From Acheta domesticus (Eukaryota; Arthropoda; Insecta; Orthoptera; Gryllidae), in assembly GCA_031308135.1 (NCBI GenBank), contig JAHLJT010009436.1, positions 164,785,681-164,849,680 of the forward strand: 64,000 nt of DNA, read 5' to 3'. Position 1 is the first letter of the stretch. Each line of letters starts with the position of its first letter. The notes under the pieces were generated by a model. The model was not told the DNA's origin. It made no database searches and saw only the letters and a list, made by a program, of their open reading frames with translations. The position numbers and the translations under genes are program-made. Shown one piece after another: positions 33,097-44,285 of the stretch.

Positions 33097-33744
33097 TCAT
33101 TGAAACCAGCACGTGCCATCTAGTAAACAAAACCACTCTTCCATTTCCCTATAATAAAGGTCAACACATTCGATGCAAAGAAGTAAATATGATACTCTGT
33201 GGAAAGTAACGCTACTCGTCGAAATTATCTTCTCGCACGCTTTGCGTACAAAATATTGCTTCCAGCTGAACAAGCTGATGTTATATACTACACAAAAAGC
33301 AATCGAGATGGTAAGACAAGACCGTGGGCCTGTTGCAAAGGATATTATTAAGAAATAAAAAAAAGCAGCTCCGCAAACAGGGCAACATGATACGAGCAAC
33401 TTAATAGGAGCCGGTATTGCGATCTCATCCCCGGCGGAAGCCACTCCCGGAACGCAGGCGCGGGCTGCAAAAGGAGCTGCAGAGGAGGTGGGGGCGGGGC
33501 AAGCAAGAACGTGCCACGAGCGGCCCCGCGCGCCCTCCCGCCAGGAGTAAGCAAATAAACGCGTCTGACGGGGAAGGTAGCGGCGCAGTTCTCTGGGATG
33601 AGGGCGGTGAGAACTAGGGCGCCCACCATACAGAAGTGTTGTAATACTGGTGGTGAGGGTGGCGGTTGTCACTGATTCCTTTTTAAGATAGAAAATTCGT
33701 ATGAATGTTTTTGCTGAACAAATTCGTGTAAAATGGTTTTCCAA
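33097..33744 (-). other. Open frame of 215 codons, coding status unclear
   Basis: This is the longest open frame here that is not a plain tandem-repeat translation, although its middle third (33420-33620) lies in a GC-rich segment where stops are rare. The C-terminal part is Cys- and aromatic-rich with a hydrophobic run (FFYFLIISFA). I recognise no domain. The antisense strand is also partly open (33173-33358 and 33417-33617), which weakens the case. It could be chance, a lineage-specific gene or an old transposon piece. Confidence 0.15.
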
Positions 33745-35394
33745 ATACTAGAAAACACTCGTATTAAGAACGAAAAATTAAATACTCTCATAACATTACA
33801 AAACATATATTTTATTAGAAGTGTTTTAGTAAAAGTGTTATTAAAAGTAAAACTACGTCTTTAATGTAATGTAGTATAGACAGGGTACATATCAAGATTA
33901 CACAAAACTTGCTGTTGCATAACAAAACACAGAAATAGCTGATACTGAATGAGGAGCGTCCTCTTCCTTGGAAACTTCCTGTCAGTTGTGTCGTAAACTG
34001 TGACGCACTGATTTAGTCCATACGCGCATTATGAGAAAAGGTGGAAAAACGTATTCCAATATTTGTATTTTACAGACAAAATAGAAACTATGAGAGAGTT
34101 TTTTGTTTTTCCTACCCTCCAGTGTATCTACGAAAAATATTTTAACCTCTCTTATGGTCAGAGTTTGCAAAGTTTCCTTTCAATTTGTGAGCGCATTGGA
34201 AATTAGTAACGTAGATTTCAATTCCCCACAATAAAATAGTGCAGCGCACTGCAGAACAGTAATTTTGAGTCTGTGCAATCAAAACCTCTGAAAAAATCGT
34301 GTAAATCTGGACCTAAATAATTTAATAAATATAAAATTTCCAAAATATGCAGTTATTTTCCTTTCTTGTATATTACATACGTAAAATAGAGAAACTTATG
34401 GAATGCTGCTGCGCAAAACGCGATAGTCAAAGTTCATGTTTTAGAGTCCTTGATACCGAAAAATTAGTATTTGGCGTCCGTCCGTCCGACTGACTGTGAG
34501 CAACGCCAGCGGCTAAACCATAAGTAGGATTTAAAAAAAAATAGTATATTCCCCAATCTATTTGGGTGGTGGCGCAGCCCCTTGAATTTGAAACGAATAT
34601 TTTAATTTTTGGGGAAATTTACATGAAATTTCAAGGAAGTTTTAAAATGTATCTAAAAAATGGCTCTAAATATGTAGATTAAAATTTTCTTATAACTTTT
34701 TGAAAGGATAATGTTAAATTCACTGTCATTTATATGACATCCATCCATTTTGATGTACTCTTCTGTTTTTTTAAAAAATAACAAGTGTTTTTTTAAATAT
34801 ATCTCACGTCGTTTTCTTTATAATTGGTTTATTTATTAGAGTCGCATTAAATAAGAGGTCCTGAACGGCCACATCATTATTATAGATTAACTACATTTGA
34901 AGTAGTCAAGTGTTAGAAAATCGTTAACGTATCACAAAATCACGCCGTTAATATTTACATTTCGGGCATGTTCTGTTTATTGCTACATGTGTAAATAAAA
35001 GTGCCTCAATGATTTCTTATCAAGTTTATAAAAAACTCAAAACTTCTCTGTGAAAATGAACTTAAAATTGAGCATTTTGAGAAACGCTCAAACATTTTCT
35101 GAACAAGGCTGCAATTTTTTTAATGACAATTTTTCGAATGAAAATTTGCATAGAGAAATATATTATTGTTCTGTAATATTCTTAAAGACATATTTCAATT
35201 TTAATATTAGGGATCGGAAAAGTTAAGAAAATGTGAGAAAAGATCGTTTTGCGCCGATAGATAGATTTGGAAACTATAACATGGGGGCTAATTCCGAAAA
35301 GCTAGCGCAGACTATAGAGATTATAAAATGAACTAGGACAAGAAAGTCTGTGTCATTCTGTAGAACCACTAGTTTGACATTTAGCGTCAATCCC
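33745..35394. other. AT-rich stretch
   Basis: No recognised gene. 34478-34500 holds GTCC(GTCC)n followed by GACTGACTG. The surrounding 34430-35330 segment has the look of an old repeat, but no termini were identified. Confidence 0.5.
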
Positions 35395-35795
35395 GAAAAT
35401 GCACCCCTGTCGTACCTTTAACGACGAAGGAACTCGCGGACGCGCCCCGCAAGAAGGCGACAGCAGGGAAGGCAGCGGCGCAGATCCCGGTGGGTGGGGC
35501 GGGGGGGGAGGGGACGGGGGTGGGGGGAGGTCTGAGCAGAGTTCAAAGCGGCAGCTGCGGGAGCGGCGGGGGGGGGGAGGGGCAGGGGCGATGTCAGGCA
35601 GAGACGCGTGTCTTGCTAGCGCGCACAAGGAAGTTCTCGAAATGAAAGCACGCGTGCTCCGAGATGCGCCTGCGGCCTCACGGCGCAGCGCAGCGCTCCA
35701 AGTGGCGGGGGAGGGAAGCACGGGGCTGCGCCTTTGGCACGCTCGCCGGCTCTGCGTGCAGCTTTGCGGAGCGGTACACGTTTGTTTCAACGAGG
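35395..35795. other. G-rich CpG island
   Basis: CpG-rich with G runs at 35495-35585. A 176-codon plus-strand frame covers it and continues into AT-rich DNA, but the antisense is also open for 150 codons and no domain is visible. I do not call it a gene. Confidence 0.5.
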
Positions 35796-36715
35796 AAAAT
35801 AACAACAGCCGCGATGATAAAAAATATTATAATGGAATGGGTGTAAACCAGGACGGTAAAAGTGACTTTTATATATATTCTGCGAAAACCTTGTTTGTAG
35901 TACATTTCAATGTCGGTGTAAAATCATAGTTTTAATGAAATATTGAAGTGACGTTTTTATTTATAAACCAGTGAAACAAAGAAAGCACTTCTTTTCGTGA
36001 ATGTTGAATTAAAGAAAGATTGTTCTAGGAATGTACAAAATATCATTCATACTATTGAGATTTTCCCCAATTCAGTTATTATTGACAGTGGCACAATCAG
36101 AATTTTTCTGGGGAAGAGGCGACAGTAAATAAATGAACAATACATTTATTTAAATAACTATATAGACAAAATTAAACACTAAGAAAATTGGGTCTCGGGG
36201 CCCGAAGAGGACTAAACAAAAATATAACGTTAATAATAATAATAATGATAATAATAATATTATTTATAATATTTATAATATTAATAATTTCATAATTTCT
36301 TTTTTAAATCAAACAAAGCTGGTAAAAATTTATTGCGTACGCATTAAAAATGTGGGTTGCGAACGCAATTAAGAGGAAAATTCAAGTTTTTAAGGATTTA
36401 GAGCTTTCTGTTCTTTCAAATATATATTTTGTGTTGTTATTGTGTCATTTGCAACGAACTGTTGGAAAGAGGGAAATGCGAAAGCGGCGTAGCACTGCTT
36501 CTTCGCATATTGATAAGATAACAAGCTATCTCACTAATCACAATAAATAAAGAACAGGGTAGAGAAAGTCCTTCATCTCATCATTATTCAATTTTCTCCA
36601 ACAATCATCCGTGCGAAACAGTACTGGTTGTACGCAGGGTAAATAGCTTTAATCGCGTAAGTAATCAGAGGTTTGCAAACGGCTTGAAGAGCGCCGAGTA
36701 TTTTTAGAGCGTACA
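35796..36715. other. AT-rich stretch with (AAT)n-like run
   Basis: 36225-36300 is TAATAATAATAATGATAATAAT-type low complexity. No recognised gene. Confidence 0.55.
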
Positions 36716-37220
36716 CAGCCCGCCAGCACGCTGCCGACCGCTCTCCACCCTCACCACACTCACCATCACTGTTGGCGTCCCCTTTCGCTCGGCCCTTCGC
36801 TGTTATTCACATCTCCTGCCCCCACTCCCGCCCCCAGTGCACCCGCCACTGCCGTCGTTCGGCGTCACTCGACCTCACCGCCTCCACCGCCACAATCACC
36901 ACCACTGCCCCACCGCCATCACCTCCCTCATTGTAAAACACCCCCACCACTTTTAACGTCCCTCGTCATCCCCATCATTTTCATCGCCGCCAGTGCAGTG
37001 GTTCAAACGCTCTCAACCTCCCCATTGTTGTCACTGCATCGCCCTCCATTGTCCTCAACGCCCTCGAGGCCCCCACCACACTCAACGCCTCATCGTTCCA
37101 ACCCCTTTCCCCCGCTCCCATCACTCCCCCGCTCTCCATCCTGCCCCCCTGCTGCCCCCGTCTCACCCACCCTGCGCCGTGGACTGGCGACGCCCAGTGT
37201 TGTAGCCCCCACTGCATAAA
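36716..37220. other. C-rich low-complexity shoulder
   Basis: C-rich plus strand with CACCGCCACC- and CCTCAACGCC-like words. Short Pro/His/Ser-rich frames only. It immediately precedes the regulatory-looking segment at 37.22 kb. Confidence 0.55.
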
Positions 37221-37500
37221 TCAGGTCAGCTCGCAATAAAACACAATCGGCTAGCCACTGTACACAGCGTATAATGGTATTTGGCGCGATTAGCGCTCGC
37301 AACTAAAACTTTTATGGCACTTAAGTTTCTCCACGCCATTTAATTACTCTTTTTTTACTCGTCCCGCGAATAAAACTGCAGGAAACTAATTAGTCCCTGG
37401 AAGTAATATTATTTGGCATTAGCTCGCAAATAAGAAGTCTCCCCCTCCAGAAGGGGTGGGAAGGAGGCGACTAAAACAAGCGCAGCGCGGCGCGCAGCCA
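37221..37500. promoter_or_regulatory. Candidate enhancer rich in homeodomain cores
   Basis: Non-repetitive sequence with GATTAGCG, TTTTATGGCACTTAAG (37311-37326), CCATTTAATTACTC, AATAAAACTG, AACTAATTAGTCC and GGCATTAGCTCG within about 180 bp. TAATTA is the general homeodomain core; TTTATGGC matches posterior-Hox/Caudal-type sites. No open frame of note. Function is inferred from motif density only. Confidence 0.35.
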
Positions 37501-37825
37501 CCAAGCGGCCGGAAGCACTGTCGCCATGTTTTTACAAGGGGCGGCGGTGGCGGCGGCAGCGGGACGTCGGGCGGTTAATGCTTCTGGATTTCGCGCGAAA
37601 CACATGGGGTCAGCGGCGGGGGATTTATGTGGGGAAAAACGTCCCCGGCGCTGGGGAAGACGATGCGGTGGCGAAGACTGCGCCCAGATTGCCCCCCGGC
37701 GCTCTTGCCCGTAAGCAATGGCGCGCAGATTTGCTGCGAACCTCCTGCGGAGGCGACCCTGCCCCCATTGACGCCACCGGTTCTGCCACCGCCAGCAAAG
37801 ACTCCCGTGGAGAGCAATATGAAAT
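37501..37825. other. CpG island
   Basis: CpG-rich, with GGCGGTGGCGGCGGCAGC near 37540. Overlapping frames of 60-123 codons occur on both strands. No conserved domain recognised. Confidence 0.5.
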
Positions 37826-37837
37826 ATAAATATTTGA

Positions 37838-38391
37838 TTCATTGATTCGTGTTTCCGGGCGCGTCAACTACTTAGGTCATTAGTCCCGTAAGTGTAGTGC
37901 GTGCTTTTCACTCGGGAGGTGGCGATTATTTTTTCCCCGCTGGATGGCGAGATCTGGCGGTACGTGACACCTTCCGTCAACTAGCGGGGTTTTCCCCTCA
38001 ACCAGGTATCTCCCACCAGCGGGGCACCGCCCCAGCCGGGACAATCTGTGAGCTCCCGACCGGTCTCCCAGCATGTGTGGTAGTGTAGTGTATGTTAGTG
38101 TAAGTGTGTGTGTGAAAAGGAGAGGATAGGACAAGAAAGAGGAAGGAAAGATCGCGCGCGGTCCGTGGCCTGTACTTAGGGTACTGCTCCCGCATTCGCC
38201 TGGTGTTGATCGGAGAAACCACGGAAAGCTACCGATCGGAGCAGCCGGCCGCTAGAATTCTCCTCTAGACAGCGACTGAATTCGACCTAGCTGACGAAAA
38301 TCCTGCCGCCGTCTGGACTCGAACCTAGGACCTCGCGGTCAGAGGAACTGCTGTGACATCAGGATGATGCACTGAGCCATCTCTCCCGGTG
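37838..38391 (-). mobile_element. SINE-A, full-length copy (554 bp) with perfect 11-bp target duplication
   Basis: The element is flanked by TAAATATTTGA at 37827-37837 and 38392-38402. Read on the minus strand it starts CACCGGGAGAGATGGCTCAG (box A TGGCTCAGTGC). It has box B GGTTCGAGTCC, a long unique body (blocks GAGGAGAATTCTAGCGGCCG, CGCGCGATCTTTCCTTCC and a CA-rich stretch, then GCCCCGCTGG and CGCCATCCAGCGGGG), and ends near GAATCAATGAA. Other copies end in (AATC)n, so the 3' tail is probably a tetranucleotide repeat rather than poly-A. It has no open frame. The length is long for a SINE, suggesting a composite body. Confidence 0.93.
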
Positions 38392-38513
38392 TAAATATTT
38401 GAATTTTTGGAATATCGGGCCAATTGTTGAGAAGGGGTTTAAAGACAGTTTAGAGTTATTAACTAGTGGTGCTAAAACAGCAAGTACTATTTTGCCTGTA
38501 TCACTGCCTGAAG

Positions 38514-38612
38514 ATCACCGCCACCTCCCGATGAAAAAAGCATACACTACACGTATGGGACTAATGTAGTAGAGTGCTTGGAATCACTAACAATCAATCA
38601 ATCCTTTCATTT
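38514..38612 (+). mobile_element. SINE-A 3'-end fragment, inverted relative to the adjacent full copy
   Basis: ATCACCGCCACCTCCCGATG, then GCATACACTACACGTATGGG and ACTAATG match the last 100 bp of SINE-A and run into AATCAATCAATCC, the tetranucleotide tail. Only the tail portion is present, as expected of 5'-truncated insertions. It lies about 110 bp from the full-length copy and in the opposite orientation. Confidence 0.8.
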
Positions 38613-39228
38613 GTTCGGTCTAGCCCTGCGACTCGCGGCAACTTCGCCAAAACTGCAGCCTAGATGCACTGTGCCTTGCAGTAAATTAAATGTAAGGAAA
38701 CATGTCTTGGGGTAACATTTTAAAACGCAAACTTACCCGGTCGCTCAAAACTGTTCGTGCAAAACTTATTGAGATTTACGGCAAGTTTTCGGTCTTAAAG
38801 GTATTTCTCTCCTTGAAAAGAGAGACTTTTGTTGGGTTCCATACGCAGAAGTGCGAATAAATGTTACTCTGTAGGAAATTCTTCAAGTACCGGGTGTATG
38901 ACGGCAAAATTTCTCACTAAAAACTATTAGTTGTCGTTTCTAACGGATTTCAATCACTCACTTTTTATTCGCATTTAGGACTATTTGAGGCTGGTTATAG
39001 ACTAAATTTTATATCTATATGAAAAGGATATGGAAAGATTTAATAACTTAATTTTTCCAATTGCATTTTTCTTTTTCGTGACGTTTTTGTCATTTTACTT
39101 ATTATTATTATTATTATTACTTTTAGTATTATTGTCATTGTAATTATTATTTTTTGAGGATATGTTTCTCAAACCTGTTCTTCTTGCAGAACAAACGAAT
39201 GTATTTATTGAGAACATATGCCGGCTGA
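38613..39228. other. AT-rich stretch with (TTA)n run
   Basis: 39098-39150 is an ATT/TTA microsatellite-like run. Nothing else recognised. Confidence 0.55.
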
Positions 39229-39510
39229 AGGGGTATGCCCCATCGCCGTTACCACCGCTATTTTTCACCTTGCTGCGGCATCCCCAATCCTACCCCTGAT
39301 CCACCCCTTAGCCGCGCCATTAAACACGTTTCAGGTAATGCGCGCGGTGTTCTTCATATTTATCTCCCTGGCGCAATAATCACTCTTTATTGCCGCTTCA
39401 TCACGACCGCCGCGCCAACAGATGGCGCGCTCGCGGCGCAAGTAGGTCGTTCGGGCCACAGGAGGCGGGGAGGGCAAGGTCGTGTTTTATCCTCTGAGGA
39501 ATGACTTCCT
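39229..39510. promoter_or_regulatory. Candidate regulatory island with TTTATTG and CTCF-like site
   Basis: Non-repetitive, moderately CpG-rich. Contains CAGGTAATGCGCGCGG, CATATTTATCTC (GATA core), GCGCAATAATCACTC and CTTTATTGCCGC (Caudal/posterior-Hox-like), followed by a CTCF-like core at 39415. An 89-codon frame has no domain. The regulatory role is inferred. Confidence 0.35.
39415..39428 (+). promoter_or_regulatory. CTCF-like core motif
   Basis: CCAACAGATGGCGC matches the CTCF core CCASYAGRKGGCRS at 13 of 14 positions, with A in place of C/G at position 4. CTCF is conserved in most insects and marks insulators and domain borders. A single motif match is suggestive only. Confidence 0.35.
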
Positions 39511-40330
39511 GGTGGACTAATGTCGGTGACTAAAATGCCTCGTGCTAGTGAGAGATTTTTCAGTGTTGTTCTGCTTCTGGTTAAATGAAAATCACAGTTT
39601 ATTTCACTAAAAAGAGGGCTTCAATTTTGGAACTAATATTTTTAGTCACCTGTGTATATTTTAGGAAATTATTGAAAGTTTACCATGAAAACATTATTTA
39701 AGAAAACAATAAAATTTCCGTCAACTGTTTGTTTTTTGAATATGATGTAGACTGTGGTTACTAAGTAGTACTTGCTACAAAGTAGAAATTGGTATGACAG
39801 TTATTTCTGTCTGTTAAAATATACTGATGATACAAAATGAAAAACTATGAAACAACATTCCATGTGAAAGTTTAATAACATATTTCAGTGTTATTGAGTT
39901 AATAAATTAGTATCCAAAGTTCCATATTGTGATGAGATATTATGAACATGGGCGCTAATCTTTTTTGATTCCGGTTCCTTTCATATTCTAAAATATCAAA
40001 ACTAAGAATGCAATCAATCAGTTTTTATCCCCGAGTATATAACTCCTGTTTAGTTTTAGGTGTTACTAAAGAAGTATATACTTGTACTTAGTTACATTAA
40101 ATGAAACTAAGTGTTTCGTACAAATATTCAATAGAGGGAGAAACCTGATTAATTTCAGTTTTCCTTTTCGTTTATATCTTTTACTTTTGAAATTTATTTC
40201 AACATTGAGACATCTTGAGTCAAGCACCGGAACACTGTATTACTTATTTTACTTTTTTTGCTATTTTCAGTTTCAACATCGGGGACCTCCTAGGCTAGAC
40301 TTAATTTCATTCCGCAATTTTAAAAACCGT
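39511..40330. other. AT-rich stretch
   Basis: No recognised gene; the 142-codon plus-strand frame at 40082-40510 starts here, is Phe/Leu-rich and shows no domain. Confidence 0.5.
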
Positions 40331-40790
40331 GCCTACGTTTTGCAGTGTGTGTCCAGAAGGTTGGAACATCCTGTGTTACGTATCTCTATGCGTAGCACTC
40401 CGTCTGTTTTCGTACGTTTTCCCTTCGCTCGCTCGCTTCTGGCAGTGGTGGCAAGTGCACCACCCTGCGGAGCTCTCTCATTCCATCGAAAACTTGCGGG
40501 CACGTTCTGAACCGCATCCGCCAAGCGGCGCCCCGCCCCCCCGCCCCCCACCATCACTTCCGGCGCACTCGATGCCTTCGATCGCCATCCGCCACCGGAA
40601 GGGGGGCGGCAGGGGGGGAGCGGCGGAGCGAAGTGTAATTTTCGGAAGAGTCCAGCCGAGACGTTCGTGCGGACTGTCGGACCGTCGCTTCGGTGGAACT
40701 GACACCGCTAGGCGGGGGGAGGGGTTCGGGAGAGGGGAGTGGAGAGTCTGCGGCGTGGAGTGGGATGTGGTCCGTGGAAAAGGGAGGATT
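40331..40790. other. CpG-rich island
   Basis: CpG-rich from about 40490 to 40700, with a C7 run near 40536 and G-rich runs near 40600 and 40715. Frames of up to 154 codons are open on both strands, so coding is not supported. Confidence 0.5.
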
Positions 40791-41375
40791 TGAGCATTTA
40801 GAGAGTTATCGAGGGCATGAAGTAACTGATTCTCGTTGTTGTTGACTAATATGAATTGCTTGAAGTAGCTGATTCTCAACAATTTTTTAGTGTGCAGAAA
40901 TTGCTAAGTCAATTTTTGAAACATGCTGTAAATGATGGTTAAATATTTGCTTTATCTCTGAATATTACAACTACTTATTTGCGATTTTAAAATGGCGTTA
41001 TTAGTTCAAATGGTTGATGTTCTCTATGAGCAAATTTATGAACACTTGAATTGACCGCCAAATTGAAAATAAGGATCTGTGTATTACTTCATATTTTGTA
41101 TTGTCCAAAAATTACACACACGGAATATTATGTGAAAATTAGAAGAGTTATTAAATATGTTTATTAAATCCCTCCCATTTTTTTCAAACGCACCGAAAAT
41201 ATTAAATTCTATCTCGCAAATATAATACTTCTAGTGAAAACACCGTAATCAAATCCTCACCATTCCAAGCGAACAGACATAAAGTTGACGTGTTCTTAAA
41301 TTTTGATTTGCACGTTATCTACAATAGATAAACATAAATTTTCCGTTTCCAAATTCTACATGCACGGACGTTGAT
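40791..41375. other. AT-rich stretch
   Basis: No recognised feature beyond short A/T-rich words. GAAGTAACTGATTCTC and GAAGTAGCTGATTCTC form a doublet about 43 bp apart near 40818 and 40861. Confidence 0.5.
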
Positions 41376-41740
41376 GCCAGTTATTTTCTCTCGTGCCTGT
41401 ACTGGACCGACGTTGGCAGAAAACGACTACAGCGACGGCGCCGCCTGCCAGCGGTCGGTTAGGCAACCACGCAGGACGCTCCATAGAAGTGCAGCGGGTA
41501 GCAGCACTTGCAGGGGCTCCACGCTCCGGCGCGGCGCGGAGTCCAGAGTGGGTGAGCGAGGTCCAGCTGCACTGAGTGGCGGGGTGGGGGTAGGGTGGGG
41601 GCAGCGGCATTGGCGGCCGCCCGCATGTGCGTGCCGCAGGGAGACCGCCCCGACGCCGCGGCGCCGGCTGATCGGTGTGCGGTTGCGGTCGACGCCGCCG
41701 CTCCCGCCCCCAGACCTCCCGCCTCCCAGCCCGCCCCCTT
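41376..41740. other. CpG island
   Basis: CpG-rich, non-tandem. Frames of up to 296 codons start in it but run on into the C/T-rich tract, where stops are rare. No domain recognised. Confidence 0.5.
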
Positions 41741-42560
41741 CTCTTGTCCTTACTTCCAACCTGGCTCCGGGTGTCCCTCTTCCTTCGCCTTCGCCCCGAT
41801 TTTCCGATTCCTTACCGCCCTTCTCTCCCCGCTTGGATTACTTGTCTCTTCAGTTCTTCGTTTTCCCAATTCCCCGCCTTCTCGATTTTTCACTTCCTCT
41901 ATTGTCCAAGTTCCCTATTCCCCGACCCCCTAGTTTCAAAGTTCCCTATTCCCCGACCCCCTATGGTCCAAGTTCCCTATTCCATCTTCCTTTATTCCTA
42001 CTGACCACCTTCGTCTCGTTCGCGTCGCATACTTGCACCCTCTCCCCGCCACTCTTCCTTCATCCTCGTTTCTACCTCCACCGTAACATGCGCCTCCAAA
42101 CCCACCGCCGCACCTACCGTCTCGCCAACCGCCTCACTCACTACCCCGCCCACAGATACCCCTGTTGCCACCCTCACAGTCACGGTTCCTTGTCTCCCTT
42201 ACCCCCTCTTGCATTTCTCGCCTCCTCGATTCTTTGCCTTCCCAATTCCCCACCTTCTTGATTCTTCACTTCCTCTGTTGTTCAACTTCCTTATTCCCCG
42301 TCTCCCTTATTCCCCATTTCCCCTTATCCCTACCCACCTCCATCGTCTCGTTCGCGTCGCAGATGTGCACCCCGTCCCCCAACACCCCCTTCCCGCAACC
42401 CTACTCCTACCTCCCTTCCCGCCGTTACATGTGCTTGCACCCCACCGCCGCACCTACCACCCCAGTGACCGCCACCCTCACTACCACGACCACTGCTATC
42501 CCTGTCGCCACCCCCACCGCCTCGTCCACCGCCCATTCCCCTCACACCCTCTCCGCCACC
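41741..42560. repeat. C/T-rich tract containing a 332-bp tandem duplication
   Basis: Pyrimidine-rich plus strand. The block around TCGTCTCGTTCGCGTCGCA occurs at 42011 and again at 42343. Flanking blocks also recur in the same order (CTTGATTCTTCACTTCCTCT-like upstream; CCACCGCCGCACCTACC downstream), giving two copies of about 332 bp (about 41870-42200 and 42205-42535). A smaller duplication of TTCCCTATTCCCCGACCCCC lies at 41910-41960. The period is not a multiple of three, so shared frames are not preserved. Confidence 0.8.
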
Positions 42561-44050
42561 GCCGCCGCTGATAGATGGGCCCGGAGGGTGGCGCGCCTGC
42601 TATTGATGTGTGCAATGGGCGGCCTTTCACTGCTCGGGGCGTAAGAGCCCTGTTGCATGCTGTCGCAACGGTCTTGTTTTACTGACATGACATTACCATG
42701 TATGCTTAGTGAAGTCTGCGGGGAAATAAAAGGAAAGTACACGAAATTATGCCGCTTGAGATGTTATGGATCTAACGCAGTATGTGTTCCGAAACATGAC
42801 GTGAGGAATTTGAGACACAGTGAAAGTAGGATGTCAATCACAACTCAGGAATTACTGATTTGGCATGCACGCCTTTTACTTGTAGATATTCAGTTATTGA
42901 TGTGTCATATTTTATGAATTCTATTTATGATTAAAAAAGAATTTCTACTAAATACAAGATTCGAGTAAATATTTTTGTGTGCAACTTTTTGGTAAATTAA
43001 AGAATTTTATTTCTCTTCTTGGTATATGTGTGAGACAATGTAGGAATTTATTTGTCACTCCTACGGAGGACTAGTGTTTAAATTTACTCTTGTATCTTTT
43101 CTCCTTTAATCAATCTATCGAATTAAAAATTTGAAATTTTGATAATTAAAATCATGATTATCATTAACCATAATATCAATTTGAAATAAGATCCTCTGGA
43201 TCTTTTCGTCTCTCTATGCGTCTATTTTCTTCACATCCTCCAATGGTCAGTATTTATTGTCATCAGAAGCTAGATTTCTCGAAGTATTCAAATGTGTCAT
43301 TAATTTTATTGATGTAGTTTCTTACTCGGAAATGGATCAATACAGCTCTGAAGTACTACTACTACTCGTAACATAACTAGGAGGCGGATTTTAATGAAAT
43401 GTCATTTCTTTCTTTTCACTTTACAAAGATGCCGATTAGTATAGAAATATATTTTTTGTTATGACAAAAAGAAATGACCCATTTTAATGTCATCGTTTGC
43501 ATTTTGCGTGATTTCGAGTAATTACTAATTTATAACTTTTACGTCATTTTTAATGCATTTTTCGCTATTTTCATGATTTTTACCTCATATTAATGGTACA
43601 TACTTCAAACAATATTTACGAGATGCAACAAATGTTCACCACAGAATTCTTGAGTCGCCTATTCGATTTCTTCGCTCATATCTTGTAATGTCAGCCGTTG
43701 TGAGTACTATGTAATCTAAGGTTCCTGTGACGCCTATTGGCGCTATTATCAGTTCCGCCGGCTTCACGAATAATAAAGACAGAGATTTTCTTGTAAAGAA
43801 CAATCCACCAAAATGTTGTAAGCTGAGTTCACTTGAACAAAAGGAAGAAGCCTCAATTACATCAGTAACATATCTAATAGTTTGAGTTGTTCATCTGAAG
43901 TGTTTTTCATCAATTTTTTACGTCATTTTTCTTTGTTTTTGAGGCATTTTAATAACGTTTTAAGAGAAATTTGTTTATCATTTTGGCCACGTTTTAGGTC
44001 ATCAAAACCACGTCCTACTTATAATTATCAATTGTTTTCGAAAAGTGTCT
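42561..44050. other. AT-rich stretch
   Basis: No recognised gene; the 86-codon frame at 42657-42917 has no known domain. TTTTACGTCATTTTT occurs near 43547 and 43916 in T-rich surroundings of similar rhythm, suggesting an old dispersed repeat. Confidence 0.45.
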
Positions 44051-44285
44051 AGCCGGGCGAGCCTATGGTGTAGCGGTTCGCCATTTGGTCTTCCACTGCT
44101 GAGGACGGCATTTGATGCCTGTCCGGTGAATGTTGAATTTGTGGCGGATGAAACAGGTTCACGTCAAATGTCTTCGAACGTCTCCTGTTTTCTCTGTGCC
44201 TCAGTTCACGATATTTTCCATCCACATTGTCGTAGCTCATATCATTATTAGCATCATCATCGTTATTATCATTACATTTCAATAA
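44051..44285 (+). mobile_element. SINE-C: tRNA-derived SINE with ATT/ATC tail
   Basis: The tRNA-like head has a good box A, TGGTGTAGCGG (44067-44077), an anticodon-arm-like GTCTTCCACTGCTGAGGAC and a decayed box B (GGCATTTGATGCC). The body contains GAATGTTGAATTTGTGG and CAGTTCACGATATTTTCC, ending in a short ATT/ATC microsatellite at about 44239-44278. It is distinct from SINE-A and SINE-B. No target duplication identified. Confidence 0.7.

Noticed and set aside
41371..42261. 296-codon protein
   Set aside because: Mostly low-complexity Ser/Pro/Leu from the C/T-rich tract; the 332-bp duplication breaks frame conservation.
43541..43950. Complete DNA transposon around the TTTTACGTCATTTTT doublet
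   Set aside because: No inverted termini or target duplication could be found.
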